Under the pieces are notes generated by a model. The model saw only the letters and a program-made list of their open reading frames with translations. It had not been told where the DNA came from and searched no databases. The translations under genes and the position numbers were made by a program. 64,000 nucleotides of DNA from Clavaria fumosa (Eukaryota; Basidiomycota; Agaricomycetes; Agaricales; Clavariaceae), in contig OX637798.1 of NCBI GenBank assembly GCA_951802425.1, positions 1,426,001-1,490,000 on the forward strand, given 5' to 3'. Below, piece by piece: positions 10,691 through 22,300 of this stretch. The first letter of the stretch is position 1, and each line of letters begins with the position of its first letter.

Positions 10691-11608
10691 TGGAAATATT
10701 TTAAACGAACAATCACGTGACCGTTGGATCCCGTGCGACACGGTCACATGGTCTGACCACGTTGCACATGATATGGGGGCAATCCCTGCCAACACGGGGT
10801 TGTTTGTAAATGTTGTGACCTCCCACCACTGACCCAAAGGTTGCGACGAAGTTGCAGGCTTACACAGGCATTTTGAAGCTTAGTTTTAGTGAGACAAAAT
10901 GATCACAGATTTAATTTGGGTAGATTGTCCAAGATGAAATTTCTAATTTCTCCCTCAATATTTAAATACAAGCACTGGTGGTGTAATATAAAATTATTAT
11001 GATCTGGAAGTTACCATAAATGGATGCAGATATCTGTGTGCCATTTCCTGCATTTCTCAGCCACTTTTGAGCTTAGTTTTAGTGAGAGATATTGTTCCTA
11101 TGTATGTTGTCCATATTCCCCAGCAATCAGAATATTTTTACAATTTTTATCTCACCGAATATATGCAATTTGGTATTGTACTCATCGTTTTCACCTTTCT
11201 GACCTCTCTATTGAGTTTGGAAATTTATTCTAATGAGATAAAACAATTCTAGAATTATTTTAAACAGATTGTCCAAGGCGGAAATTTTAATTTTGACCTT
11301 AATAATTTTATATTACACCACCAGTGCTCGTATTTAAATATTGAGGGAGAAATTAGAGATTTCGTCTCGGACAATCTACTCAAATTAAATCTGTGATCAT
11401 TTTGTCTCACTAAAACTAAGCTTCAAAATGCCTGTGTAAGCCTGCAACTTTGTCGCAACCTTTGGGTCAGTGGTGGGAGGTCACAACATTTACAAACAAC
11501 CCCGTGTTGGCAGGGATTGCCCCCATATCATGTGCAACGTGGTCAGACCATGTGACCGTGTCGCGCGGGATCCAACGGTCATGTGATTGTTCGCTTAAAA
11601 TATTTCCA
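10691..11608. repeat. 0.9-kb foldback (inverted-repeat element)
   Basis: The left arm (about 10691-10995, from TGGAAATATTTTAAACGAAC) is inverted at about 11308-11608 (ending GCTTAAAATATTTCCA), with over 90 percent matching as read by eye. The roughly 310-bp centre is A/T-rich. It sits between the divergent PHD-type gene and the plus-strand gene. I could not find a clear target duplication, so it may be a MITE-like insertion or an intrinsic part of the transposon. Confidence 0.75.
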
Positions 11609-11650
11609 CTGCTCTGCCTCCTGCCTCCCTGCCTCAAAGCTAAGTCAGGC

Positions 11651-14296
11651 ATGCCTTGGGCTATCGATCTCTATATTCCTATCCTAGAAAATGCCTTCCC
11701 AATGTGGCTTGCCACAAAGGGTAAGGAGCAGTCAGATCGCATCAGAACTACTGTGCAGCAGTTGCGGGAGGCTAATCAGCAACGAGTTTCCAAGGGAAAA
11801 CGGCTGCCTGAGCTGCCTCTGGATCTCTCAAAGGTAAATTGACAAGTAATTACATTTTTTTGGACTAAAAACTCAGTAGGCTGTTCAAACATGGTTCAAA
11901 AATGCAAGAGCCAAACGAGTATCAGGGGGTCACCCAATGTCTCGCAGTCGAGATGATGCTGATGATGGAAATGGCCAAGGTGATGGCAACAATGGGAGTG
12001 ATGATGATGTTGAGGGGGAAGATAAGAATAATGAGAGGTCGGTGTGGGGGCGTAAATGGAACCTGAGATGAGTAGTTGGACGAGTTTATCAAGAGGAAGT
12101 GCAGCAGGAAGTAACGAGGTTGGTCGAGGAGGGCCGGACACCATTTGCGGCATATCAGCCAGCACTCACGAAAGTGTTGAATGGCCTTTCCGAAGCGGAC
12201 AGGAAACAATGTACGGACCAAGCACACGCTTGGAATTCAGGTGCATGGCCTCACGATCTGCAGAGGGAGTGAGTATTTTATATCTGTGACATTCTCCCCT
12301 TCTCATTCCTATTTAGGATGGCCGAGAAAGACTTATATAAAGTTGTCACACAATTCATGGACGATGTGTACTGCAAGATGGGGGTACATGTCTTCATGCT
12401 CACGTCATTTGAGGATGAGGAGGGTCAGGCGATTTGCTCAAAGTAATTTTTGCTTTGTCTGCTGTCTCTCCATGCTAATCTATGTCTAAGGTTCGAAACG
12501 AGCAACAAAGGGCAAAAATTCACCAAGGCATGTGCGGATTGGAAAACTGGGAAAATTTGGCCCAGCTGGTGCAGATACAATGCGTCTTTGGGAAATAGTA
12601 AGTAGTTTATTTCACTAAGTTGTCTGGTATTAATTATCATCCAGATAATTATCAAGAAGACAACAGATCTTGGGGGAAGCTGAACTACGACGATGCTGGC
12701 TACCCCCTCCTTGGGAAACTCCCACTTGACGTCTCACTTCCTTCTTTGAAGGACATGATTCATGAATTTGTGAAGGCTGTCTACTGTAAGATTTTTTTCT
12801 CACTTCTGAATCATGACTTATATCATTTTCAGTGGTTCAAAAGCAAACTGCACTTGTTCCATGGAAAAGAATCGCTGCCAGTCCTGAAGAATTTGTAAAG
12901 GATGGCATTCTGCCAGACAGCCACCTTCAAGATCCTTCATACATGCCCAAGACTGAGGCAATTGCCTTGTATTCTTACTGGTACACGAAACAGCAGCAAG
13001 GCCTGAGGCCTTTGACATTCATCAGGTTGGGTATGGATTCAGATGTGGGAAACGAAGTGTTAGATGATGGTCCAGACGCTGCTGACAAGGATGCAGAGCC
13101 GGAGGCAAAGGGGACAGACGCGCTGTCTGAGAGAGCGCTGACAGTTGACAAGGGCAAGAAAGTAGTTGGATTCGAGCCTGCCCCAGGCTCTCCAGCAACA
13201 GCCGTCAACCGTCTTACATACCTGAAGAAACTAACAAATCAACAAGACTACGTCCATGCACTCAAGCTTCTCCAATATGCAGTATGTTTATTTGTCTTTT
13301 GAGGGTCAGTATCTGAGTCTGTGGCAGCGTCCAGGAACCACCAGCCGTCTCATCCCAGCAACCTTCGCCTGCTGGACATTTGACAACGAATGGCTACCGA
13401 AGGAATTTTTCTCTTCAGACCTTGAACATCCGGACAGTGCTGTTGCCTTTTCTGATTGGATCAGAGCATCATCTTGGAGAGGCTCTTTGCCAAACTCAGT
13501 GGCACCACCTGGGTTCATCGAAAGGATATTGCTCGGCCTAGGACTCGGACTCAAACAACTCAGCGAAATCCTTTTCACTGAGCCTGACTCTATTGCGCCA
13601 AATACACCAGGATATTGTCTCAATGCTGAGCTTCCACTGTGGGATGCAATGACCCAAGCTGCTGCTTACTTGTCTGCTAGTGTTAAAATGTAAGAATTTA
13701 TTTGTTCTGTCTCTTTTAAGTCTAAATGAAAATTTAGACTGGAAGCCAATGCATTGCAAACCTCTCAGGGTGTTATGCGGACTCTGAAGCCTTGACCATT
13801 TAAGCTCAGCAGCCTTCCATCTTTGATCCAACGGGCATCACAGGATATGGGTCTGGGTCACCATGACGTACAAAGCCTTGGCAATGATTGGTATGCGTTA
13901 TGTGAGGCATGGATTGCCGCTGAGACAGCTTTGGGGAGCCTTGGAGGGACTCCATTAAAATTGGAGAATCGACAGGTTGCAGTTCCTGAATCACTCAGGA
14001 ACTGGAGTCAAGCACGCCAAGCTCGTAACTGGGATGACACACAAGACTTTTCGGGGATTGCAGACGACATGGCCAACTGGTGGCAACAAATAATGCCACA
14101 TGGAGTTCTGCGCGATGCAGATGCGCTCATCCTGACTGACTGGTGTGGGGCAGGGCTCGCAGGTATTGCGATGGTTATGGTAGGAATGAAGACATGGGGA
14201 TTGACGCTGAAAGACGACGACAAGGTCGACTGGACCACAATGGTACGAGAAATTTCAGCTGTTTTCAAACTGATTCCATTGGCTCGAGGCCTGTGA
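11651..14296 (+). pseudogene. Plus-strand transposon gene of unknown function, with one in-frame stop
   Basis: Exon 1 (11651-11834) starts MPWAIDLYIPILENAF. A 50-nt-class intron (GTAAATTGAC ... CTCAGTAG) leads into AVQTWFKNARAKRVSGG, which looks like a homeodomain recognition-helix pattern (WFxNxRxK), then an Asp/Gly-rich linker. In frame, AGA-TGA-GTA at 12066-12074 puts a stop (12069-12071) in the middle of a continuing coding stretch (VVGRVYQEEVQQEVTRLVEEG). Further exons encode MAEKDLYKVVTQFMDDVYCK, KFTKACADWKTGK, SLPSLKDMIHEFV, IRLGMDSDVGNEV, and a C-terminal helical block ending ISAVFKLIPLARGL. The overall type recurs in Agaricomycete genomes as an uncharacterised large protein. The single stop may be a CGA-to-TGA transition, so the gene may be only recently broken. 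No enzymatic motif is recognised. Confidence 0.6.
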
Positions 14297-14515
14297 ATCT
14301 ATCTCAAATAATTGTGATTACAACTATTAACAAAGCACAGGAATAAATCACTAAGGAGAGGAAGAGACCAAGGAAAAGAGGCAGTGATAGGTGCAAAAAG
14401 AGTCAAAGTGGGAACTGCGACTTGAAATATGCTACTTATCAATGAAGTACATGGAAATATTGTGGACAGTAACCACGTACATAAAGTGAATTACATGACA
14501 ATTGCCAGAGATGCA
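14297..14515. other. 3' flank of the plus-strand gene
   Basis: A short A-rich spacer between the stop codon and the first GATATCC unit; nothing recognisable. Confidence 0.4.
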
Positions 14516-16850
14516 AAATATCCTATGTAATGTGGTGGCCTTGATTCAAACCAGTCAAGGATATCCTATTTAATGTGGTGGCCTTGATTCAAACCAGTCA
14601 AGGATATCCTATTTAATTTGGTGGCTTCAATTCAAACCAGCCAAGGATATCCTATTTAATTTGGTGGCCTGGATTCAAACCAGTCAAGGATATCCTATTT
14701 AATTTGTTGGCTTGGATTCAAACTAGATAAGGATATCCTATTTAATTTGGTGGCTTCAATTCAAACCAGCCAAGGATATCCTATTTAATTTGGTGGCCTG
14801 GATTCAAACCAGTCAAGGATATCCTATTTAATTTGTTGGCTTGGATTCAAACTAGATAAGGATATCCTATTTAATTTGGTGGCTTCAATTCAAACCAGCC
14901 AAGGATATCCTATTTAATTTGGTGGCCTGGATTCAAACCAGTCAAGGATATCCTATTTAATTTGTTGGCTTGGATTCAAACTAGATAAGGATATCCTATT
15001 TAATTTGGTGGCTTCAATTCAAACCAGCCAAGGATATCCTATTTAATTTGGTGGCCTGGATTCAAACCAGTCAAGGATATCCTATTTAATTTGTTGGCTT
15101 GGATTCAAATCAGCCACGGATATCCTATTTAATTTGGTGGCTTCAATTCAAACCAGTCAAGGATATCCTATTTAATTTGGTGGCTTCAATTCAAACCAGT
15201 CAAGGATATCCTATTTAATTTGTTGGCTTGGATTCAAACTAGTGAAGGATATCCTATTTAATTTGGTGGCTTCAATTCAAACCAGCCAAGGATATCCTAT
15301 TTAATTTGGTGGCCTGGATTCAAACCAGTCAAGGATATCCTATTTAATTTGTTGGCTTGGATTCAAATCAGCCACGGATATCCTATTTAATTTGGTGGCT
15401 TCAATTCAAACCAGTCAAGGATATCCTATTTAATTTGGTGGCTTCAATTCAAACCAGTCAAGGATATCCTATTTAATTTGTTGGCTTGGATTCAAACCAG
15501 TCAAGGATATGCTATTTAATTTGTTGGCTTGGATTCAAATCAGCCACGGATATCCTATTTAATTTGGTGGCCTGGATTCAAACCAGTCAAGGATATCCTA
15601 TTTAATTTGTTGGCTTGGATTCAAATCAGCCACGGATATCCTATTTAATTTGGTGGCTTCAATTCAAACCAGTCAAGGATATCCTATTTAATTTGGTGGC
15701 TTCAATTCAAACCAGTCAAGGATATCCTATTTAATTTGTTGGCTTGGATTCAAACCAGTCAAGGATATCCTATTTAATTTGTTGGCTTGGATTCAAATCA
15801 GCCACGGATATCCTATTTAATTTGTTGGCTTGGATTCAAATCAGCCACGGATATCCTATTTAATTTGGTGGCTTCAATTCAAACCAGCCAAGGATATCCT
15901 ATTTAATTTGGTGGCTTCAATTCAAACCAGCCACGGATATCCTATTTAATTTGGTGGCTTCAATTCAAACCAGTCAAGGATATCCTATTTAATTTGGTGG
16001 CCTGGATTCAAACCAGTCAAGGATATCCTATTTAATTTGTTGGCTTGGATTCAAATCAGCCACGGATATCCTATTTAATTTGGTGGCTTCAATTCAAACC
16101 AGCCACGGATATCCTATTTAATTTGGTGGCTTCAATTCAAACCAGTCAAGGATATCCTATTTAATTTGTTGGCTTGGATTCAAATCAGCCACGGATATCC
16201 TATTTAATTTGGTGGCTTCAATTCAAACCAGCCAAGGATATCCTATTTAATTTGGTGGCTTCAATTCAAACCAGCCACGGATATCCTATTTAATTTGGTG
16301 GCTTCAATTCAAACCAGTCAAGGATATCCTATTTAATTTGGTGGCCTGGATTCAAACCAGTCAAGGATATCCTATTTAATTTGTTGGCTTGGATTCAAAT
16401 CAGCCACGGATATCCTATTTAATTTGGTGGCTTCAATTCAAACCAGTCAAGGATATCCTATTTAATTTGGTGGCTTCAATTCAAACCAGCCACGGATATC
16501 CTATTTAATTTGGTGGCTTCAATTCAAACCAGCCAAGGATATCCTATTTAATTTGGTGGCCTGGATTCAAACCAGTCAAGGATATCCTATTTAATTTGTT
16601 GGCTTGGATTCAAACTAGATAAGGATATCCTATTTAATTTGGTGGCTTCAATTCAAACCAGCCACGGATATCCTATTTAATTTGGTGGCTTCAATTCAAA
16701 CCAGTCAAGGATATCCTATTTAATTTGGTGGATTGGATTCAAACCAGTCAAGGATATCCCATTTAATTTGTTGGCTTGGATTCAAACTAGTTAAGGATAT
16801 CCTATTCTATGATTCAAACCTGTCAAGGATATCCTATTTAATATGGTATC
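14516..16850 (+). repeat. Long subterminal minisatellite of the KDZ element
   Basis: About 54 tandem 43-bp units (AAGGATATCCTATTTAATTT plus GGTGGC and a variable tail). Three tail types alternate: TTCAATTCAAACCAGCC, CCTGGATTCAAACCAGTC and a GTTGGCTTGG... type. For example, 14700-15110 cycles through them in fixed order, so there is a higher-order repeat of about 129 bp. Nearly every unit has an EcoRV site. This GTGGC variant is distinct from the TAGCC variant on the transposase side. Confidence 0.9.
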
Positions 16851-16869
16851 CCTGATTCAATCCAATCAA

Positions 16870-17219
16870 GGATATTCCATTTAATTTGGTGGCCTGGATT
16901 TTCTTCAGTCATGGATATCCTATTTATTATGGTTGCTTGGATTCAATCCAGTTAAGGATATCCTATTTAATTTGGTGGCCTGGATTCAATCCAGTCACGG
17001 ATACCCTATCCAATTTTGCTGGACCTGAGGTTATCTGGTCAAGAATATCCTATTTAATTCGCTGAACCCATGGTTATCCTGGCAAGGATATCCTCCGCCG
17101 GCCACATATATTACTAGAAAATCAGATATCTCCGGCGGAATCCGGTACCCCGTTATATACAGGGGATTTGCAGTGTCCGGTATCCTGTTGTATACTAGAA
17201 TATCTGACTGAACTATGTG
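16870..17219 (-). repeat. Right terminal inverted repeat of the KDZ element
   Basis: Inverted copy of 2481-2830, ending ...AACTATGTG at 17219 and followed by the target duplicate TTTTGGT (17220-17226). Confidence 0.85.
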
Positions 17220-18250
17220 TTTTGGTAGCCTTGATTCAAACTAGGCAAGGATATCCTATTTACTTTGGTAGCCTAGATTGGAACTAGTCAAGGATATCCT
17301 ATTGATTTTGGTAGCCTTGATTCAAACTAGGCAAGGATATCCTATTTACTTTGGTAGCCTAGATTGGAACTAGTCAAGGATATCCTATTGATTTTGGTAG
17401 CCTTGATTCAAACTAGGCAAGGATATCCTATTTACTTTGGTAGCCTAGATTGGAACTAGTCAAGGATATCCTATTGATTTTGGTAGCCTTGATTCAAACT
17501 AGGCAAGGATATCCTATTTACTTTGGTAGCCTAGATTGGAACTAGTCAAGGATATCCTATTGATTTTGGTAGCCTTGATTCAAACTAGGCAAGGATATCC
17601 TATTTACTTTGGTAGCCTAGATTGGAACTAGTCAAGGATATCCTATTTCCTTTGGTAGCCTAGATTGAAACTAGTCAAGGATATCCTATTGATTTTGGTA
17701 GCCTTGATTCAAACTAGGCAAGGATATCCTATTTACTTTGGTAGCCTAGATTGGAACTAGTCAAGGATATCCTATTGATTTTGGTAGCCTTGATTCAAAC
17801 TAGGCAAGGATATCCTATTTACTTTGGTAGCCTAGATTGGAACTAGGCAAGGATATCCTATTTACTTTGGTAGCCTAGATTGGAACTAGTCAAGGATATC
17901 CTATTTACTTTGGTAGCCTAGATTGGAACTAGGCAAGGATATCCTATTTACTTTGGTAGCCTAGATTGGAACTAGTCAAGGATATCCTATTGATTTTGGT
18001 AGCCTTGATTCAAACTAGGCAAGGATATCCTATTTACTTTGGTAGCCTAGATTGGAACTAGTCAAGGATATCCTATTGATTTTGGTAGCCTTGATTCAAA
18101 CTAGGCAAGGATATCCTATTTCCTTTGGTAGCCTAGATTGGAACTAGTCAAGGATATCCTATTTCCTTTGGTAGCCTAGATTGGAACTAGTCAAGGATAT
18201 CCTATTTACTTTGGTAGCCTGGATTCAAACTAGTCAAGGATATCCCATTT
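17220..18250 (+). repeat. 43-bp minisatellite of the resident element, right part
   Basis: About 24 TAGCC-type units continuing the array broken at 2480. Two unit types alternate almost regularly (tails GATTCAAACTAGGC and GATTGGAACTAGTC), giving an 86-bp higher-order period over 17220-18120. Confidence 0.9.
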
Positions 18251-18587
18251 AACTTGGTGGCCTGGATTTTCTTCTGTCATGGATATCCTATTTATTATGG
18301 TTGCTTGGATTCAATCCAGTTAAGGATATCCTATTTAATTTGGTGGCCTGGATTCAATCCAGTCACGGATACCCTATCTAATTTTGCTGGACCTGAGGTT
18401 ATCCAGTCAAGAATATCCTATTTAATTTGCTGAACCCATGGTTATCCTGGCAAGGATATCCTCCGCTGGCCACATATATTACTAGAAAATCAGATATCTC
18501 TGGCGGAATCCAGTACCCCGTTATATACAGAGGATTTGCAGTGTCCGGTATCCCATTGTATACTGGAATATCCGACTGAACTATGTG
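18251..18587 (-). repeat. Terminal inverted repeat of the resident KDZ element
   Basis: Same sequence family as 16870-17219, ending ATATCCGACTGAACTATGTG at 18587. It marks the outer end of the older element, whose other end is beyond the left edge. It abuts PAN3-like sequence at 18588. Confidence 0.85.
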
Positions 18588-18670
18588 GCGGAGCTGTGTA
18601 CAGATGGTAAGGCACTGGTTATCGCGTGTACTCAAACAGAGGGGCAATGTAGGGGCTGACTGGGTCCAAT
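18588..18670 (-). pseudogene. PAN3 fragment, stub of a fifth duplication unit
   Basis: GCGGAGCTGTGTACAGATGG and the following 60 bp match, with scattered changes, the N-terminal PAN3 segment at about 63764-63840 in the right-most unit (which there encodes [17 protein letters not shown]). It then runs through about 110 bp of degenerate spacer (18671-18780) into the same unit-boundary sequence found at 28855, 39290 and 52555 (ACGAGCAATT...). The resident KDZ element therefore inserted in a PAN3 copy of an additional unit. Confidence 0.65.
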
Positions 18671-18786
18671 GTCATTTTTCAGCGGAGCCAAGCAGACCGT
18701 AAAGATACTTAGCGTGCGTGTGAGGATTAGCAAAAGCATCCGCCTACACAAGTGCCCTGATTTCAACAATGCTACGATACGGACGA

Positions 18787-19260
18787 TCACGAGCAATTTA
18801 ATTTATATTTTATGATGACATGCTGGTGGATGCTGTGAAGTGAACAAAATGATTGTATTATTTTCCCGGTGTGCCGTGCCAAACCCCAAAAACCAACAAA
18901 CAGGAGTATTGCAAGATAGACAGGGCTCGTAGTGGTCCCATCACGAGCGCGACGAAAGGCGTTGGAGTGGACGTGCAAGACACATCTGCGGAACCACTGG
19001 TGATGCCGGACATGCCCAAATAAGGACCTGGGGGTGAAGGGGGATTGAGTTGCCGGTTGAGCGTGGCGCTGAGGATGTCTACATGGAGCGGCGGGACGCA
19101 GGGTACGGGAGGTCTCACCGCTGCTATATTGGAAAGATCGGGTGGTGCTTCACAGGCAGGCTGAAGCAGAGAGCGACTGGGCGGTGACGGCGCGGAGTGC
19201 GACAAAGAAGAGGAGCATGGTAAGGAGTACGAGCGTTAGAGGCAGGTTGGGCTGCATCAT
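18787..19260 (-). pseudogene. Small secreted-protein-like ORF, unit 1 copy (frameshifted)
   Basis: Homologue of the ORF at 39530-39904. The hydrophobic leader is present (MMQPNLPLTLVLLTMLLFFV ... AVTAQ) but the frame then stops early (SASACL), and the downstream homologous part is in another frame. It is probably not functional. It lies directly downstream of NLR1. Confidence 0.4.
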
Positions 19261-19348
19261 GCCTGCTTTGTGGGATGAGAACGTAGGGTGGGTAGTCTGT
19301 GCGTTCCTAGCACGCGTCTCGAATCGGCACTGAAATGTTGACTCGCCT

Positions 19349-22300
19349 CTAGTCTCCACATAATGAAGGTGTGATGTTAAGGATAATGACACGGCCATCC
19401 TGATATCCGAAGCATACTTTCGACTCCCAACAGGCAACGGACTTGAAATCACGGTATCGGGGAGGTATCCAACAGACTCGTAGAGCCTCGATAGTGGAGA
19501 TCCATGTCCGATCACGAGAGATGAAGCAAGGCATATGCTGTAGTATCAGGCTCAGATCAGGCTGGGAAAGAACTCGGCGTTTGTATCCCCCCAAAATGCT
19601 CGAAATGGGTATATCGCCTGACCACCTGTCAATCTCGAGTGTGTGGTCAAATGCGACGCGACTCCAACCCTTTAAAGAGATGGTGATAGAGTGCAACCAA
19701 TCCCCCTCAGGCTTGAACATGACCTTTGAGTTGCTGCCCCAGATCCAGACTGTAGATGATTCAAAGCCGGTGGACATGAACACGACATGACGCCCGTTTC
19801 TCGAGAAGGTCGCAGAGACCACATTTTGCCAATTTCCCTTGAGCACATCCTCCAACTTGCCAGTCACTGAGTTCCATACCCGTACTGTCTCAACGCCATC
19901 CCTAAAGAAATTGCCTCCACCATCACAAGACACAACACGACTTCCATCACTCGAGAATGCCAATGACGTCACTCTATTTGAATGTCCTTCTAGCACGTGC
20001 TTCAACTCGCCAGTCAACGAGTCCCACATCTGTATTAACCCATCGTAATAGCCAGCCATGATGCGGCTTCCATCATTTGAGAGAGCCACGATAGAGATGG
20101 GGATAGTGTGTGATTCATCAACCGCGAGTGTCAACTGGTGCTTCAACCCAGTCACCAACCGTCTTATGTGGTAGCCTTCCACCCAAGACACGACAGTTCC
20201 GCCAATCGACAAAGCCACAGAGCTCATGGGCTCCACGCATCGTCCCATGAACGTGTCTTCCAACTTGCCTGTCACTGCATCCCAGATTCGTACCTCCCCG
20301 TTCCATGACCCAGACACGACATGCCTCCCATCACTCGAGAAGGCCAAACAGGACACACATGATGAATGCCCTTGGATTAAGCTCCCTGACTTGCCCGTCA
20401 CCGAGTTGGAAATTTGTATGTCAGACTTAGATATGGCACGGCTTCCACTGCTCAAGGAGGCCATAGGGGTCACCCAATCTGAATGTCCCAGGGACATAGC
20501 CTCCAACTCGCTAGACACCACATTCCAGATCCGAACAGTCCTATCAATTGACGCAGATATAACATAGCTTCCATCGCTCGAAAAGGCAATGCAGGTCACT
20601 TCATCTGAATGTCCCTTGAGCACACCTTCTGACTTGCATGTTATGGAGTTCCAGATCCGAACTGTTGCATCGACTGACCCAGACACGACACGACTTCCAT
20701 CGCTCGAAAAGGCGACGCAGCTCACCCGATCTGAATGCCCCTTGAGCACACCCGTTGACTTGCCCGTCATTGAGTTCCAGATCAGGACTGTCCCATCTTG
20801 CAACCCAGACACGATACAACTTCCATCGCTTGAGAAAGCCACGGGCCTTAACCCTTCCTTGCCAGTCTGGAGCACATACTCCAGCATACCAGTTACAGCA
20901 TTCGAGGTCCGAACCGTTCCATCATACGAACGAGACATGACACGACTTCCATCGCTTGAGAATGCCACGGAGGTAATACGTCCCCATCCCCTGAGTATGC
21001 ACCCCAACTCACCAGTTACCGCATTCCAGATCCGGACTGTTTTGTCGTCCGATGCAGACACAACACAACTTCCATCGCTTGAGAACGCCACGCAGGTCAC
21101 ACGCTTTTCATGTCCCTTGAGAACGTGCTCCAACTCGCCAGTCATCACATTCCAGATTTTCATGTTGTCAGAGCCACTCACGATGCGACTCCCATCGCCT
21201 GACAGGGCTATGGAGGTTACCCAGCCTGAATGTTCCTTGAGCATGCGCTCTAGTTCGCCTGTCACCACATTCCAGATCCGAATTACATTGTCGTGGTGAC
21301 TTGCCACAATGCGGCGGTCATCCTTCGATAATGCCATGCAGTTTATGAAATCGCCGCAATGTATGACTTTCTCGCATTTGTCATCCCAGAAAGTATTTCG
21401 CAGCCCTAGGACAATGTTGGGTAGGCAAGACCTCCGAGGAGCGTAGTGACCACGAAACACTGATTGCGTCGGTATCCATACTAATGCTGAATGATATGTT
21501 TCAAGACAATAGTCTTTGATGACATCAAAGTTCTCAAGGACAAATCGGTGGGCATCCGAAATCATGATTGCCATACTGGGGTAAAGATCCTGAGGCAAAT
21601 TGATCAATATTGATCATTCAAAGATTGGAAATCACAAACCAGTTGATGTTCCTCCATCATTTTTAATGACCCAATTGCAGTATCCAATTTACACAGAAGA
21701 CTAAGACATTCAAGCCAATGCAACAAATGGCTATTCAGAAAGCCATCCAATAGAGAGCGAATGTCTTCTATATCAACATCCTTAGTTTGGATATGCGAGG
21801 CCCAGTATTGGCAGGCATAAGCCAGACCATTTGAGATGTGCCGAGTGATTGTGTCCGACATCAGTGTCTTGTTTGCAGGTCGACCGTCCAGGTGACAAAT
21901 ATTCTCTCGAAGAGAAAAGTTCATGAGTCGGAGACATTGGATTGCGAGGGTCTGATGCGACATCGAGTGATCAAGGTACAGATCAGGACGACAACGTTTA
22001 GGATCTGTGAGAAAGTCGGGGAAAGATGCATGGAACACAGACACAATGCCATCGGATGTTGGCGGTATGGAGATTACAGAGTGCAACGAAATTAGGGCTG
22101 TCTTGACACTCTCAATGTCCAATTCCAGCAGAGTTGCAAAGCCACGGACAGCCAATGGATTTCTGACATTGATGATTGTCTCGAGGACACGGCGAACATT
22201 GCACCTCTCAGAGGGCTCCAAGTCGTCATATGCACGATCCAGTATCGTCGTGTACAAGTCGTCAAGATTCCTTGTCCTTGCAGTGGATTCTGGTGCGGGG

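Larger units (their letters stand above)
2481..17219 (-). mobile_element. Complete 14.7-kb KDZ DNA transposon
   Basis: The element begins CACATAGTTCAGTCGGATAT at 2481 and ends with its inverted copy, ...TGACTGAACTATGTG at 17219. The inverted terminal repeats match over about 350 bp with few differences. It is flanked by TTTTGGT at 2474-2480 and at 17220-17226; removing the element plus one copy restores a perfect resident minisatellite unit (GATTTTGGTAGCC). Inside, from left to right: minisatellite, KDZ transposase (minus), H3-mimic/PHD gene (minus), direct repeats, hairpins, a 0.9-kb foldback, a plus-strand multi-exon gene, and a long minisatellite. Orientation is given as that of the transposase. 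KDZ elements are known to be expanded in basidiomycetes; the intact ends and transposase suggest recent mobility (inference). Confidence 0.85.

Noticed and set aside
10610..10837. Mirror-image ORFs at 10610-10837 and 11450-11842
   Set aside because: They are the two arms of the foldback translated; only the segment from ATG 11651 onward shows real coding character.
14516..18250. Regular 43-bp repeats as a CRISPR array
   Set aside because: There are no unique spacers between conserved repeats; the whole 43-bp unit is repeated, in a eukaryotic transposon end.
20589..21299. Long plus-strand ORFs across the WD40 exons (also 56520-56972, 30360-31568, 40406-41125)
   Set aside because: They are antisense shadows of the repeated WD40 codons and recur with the repeats; no independent motifs.
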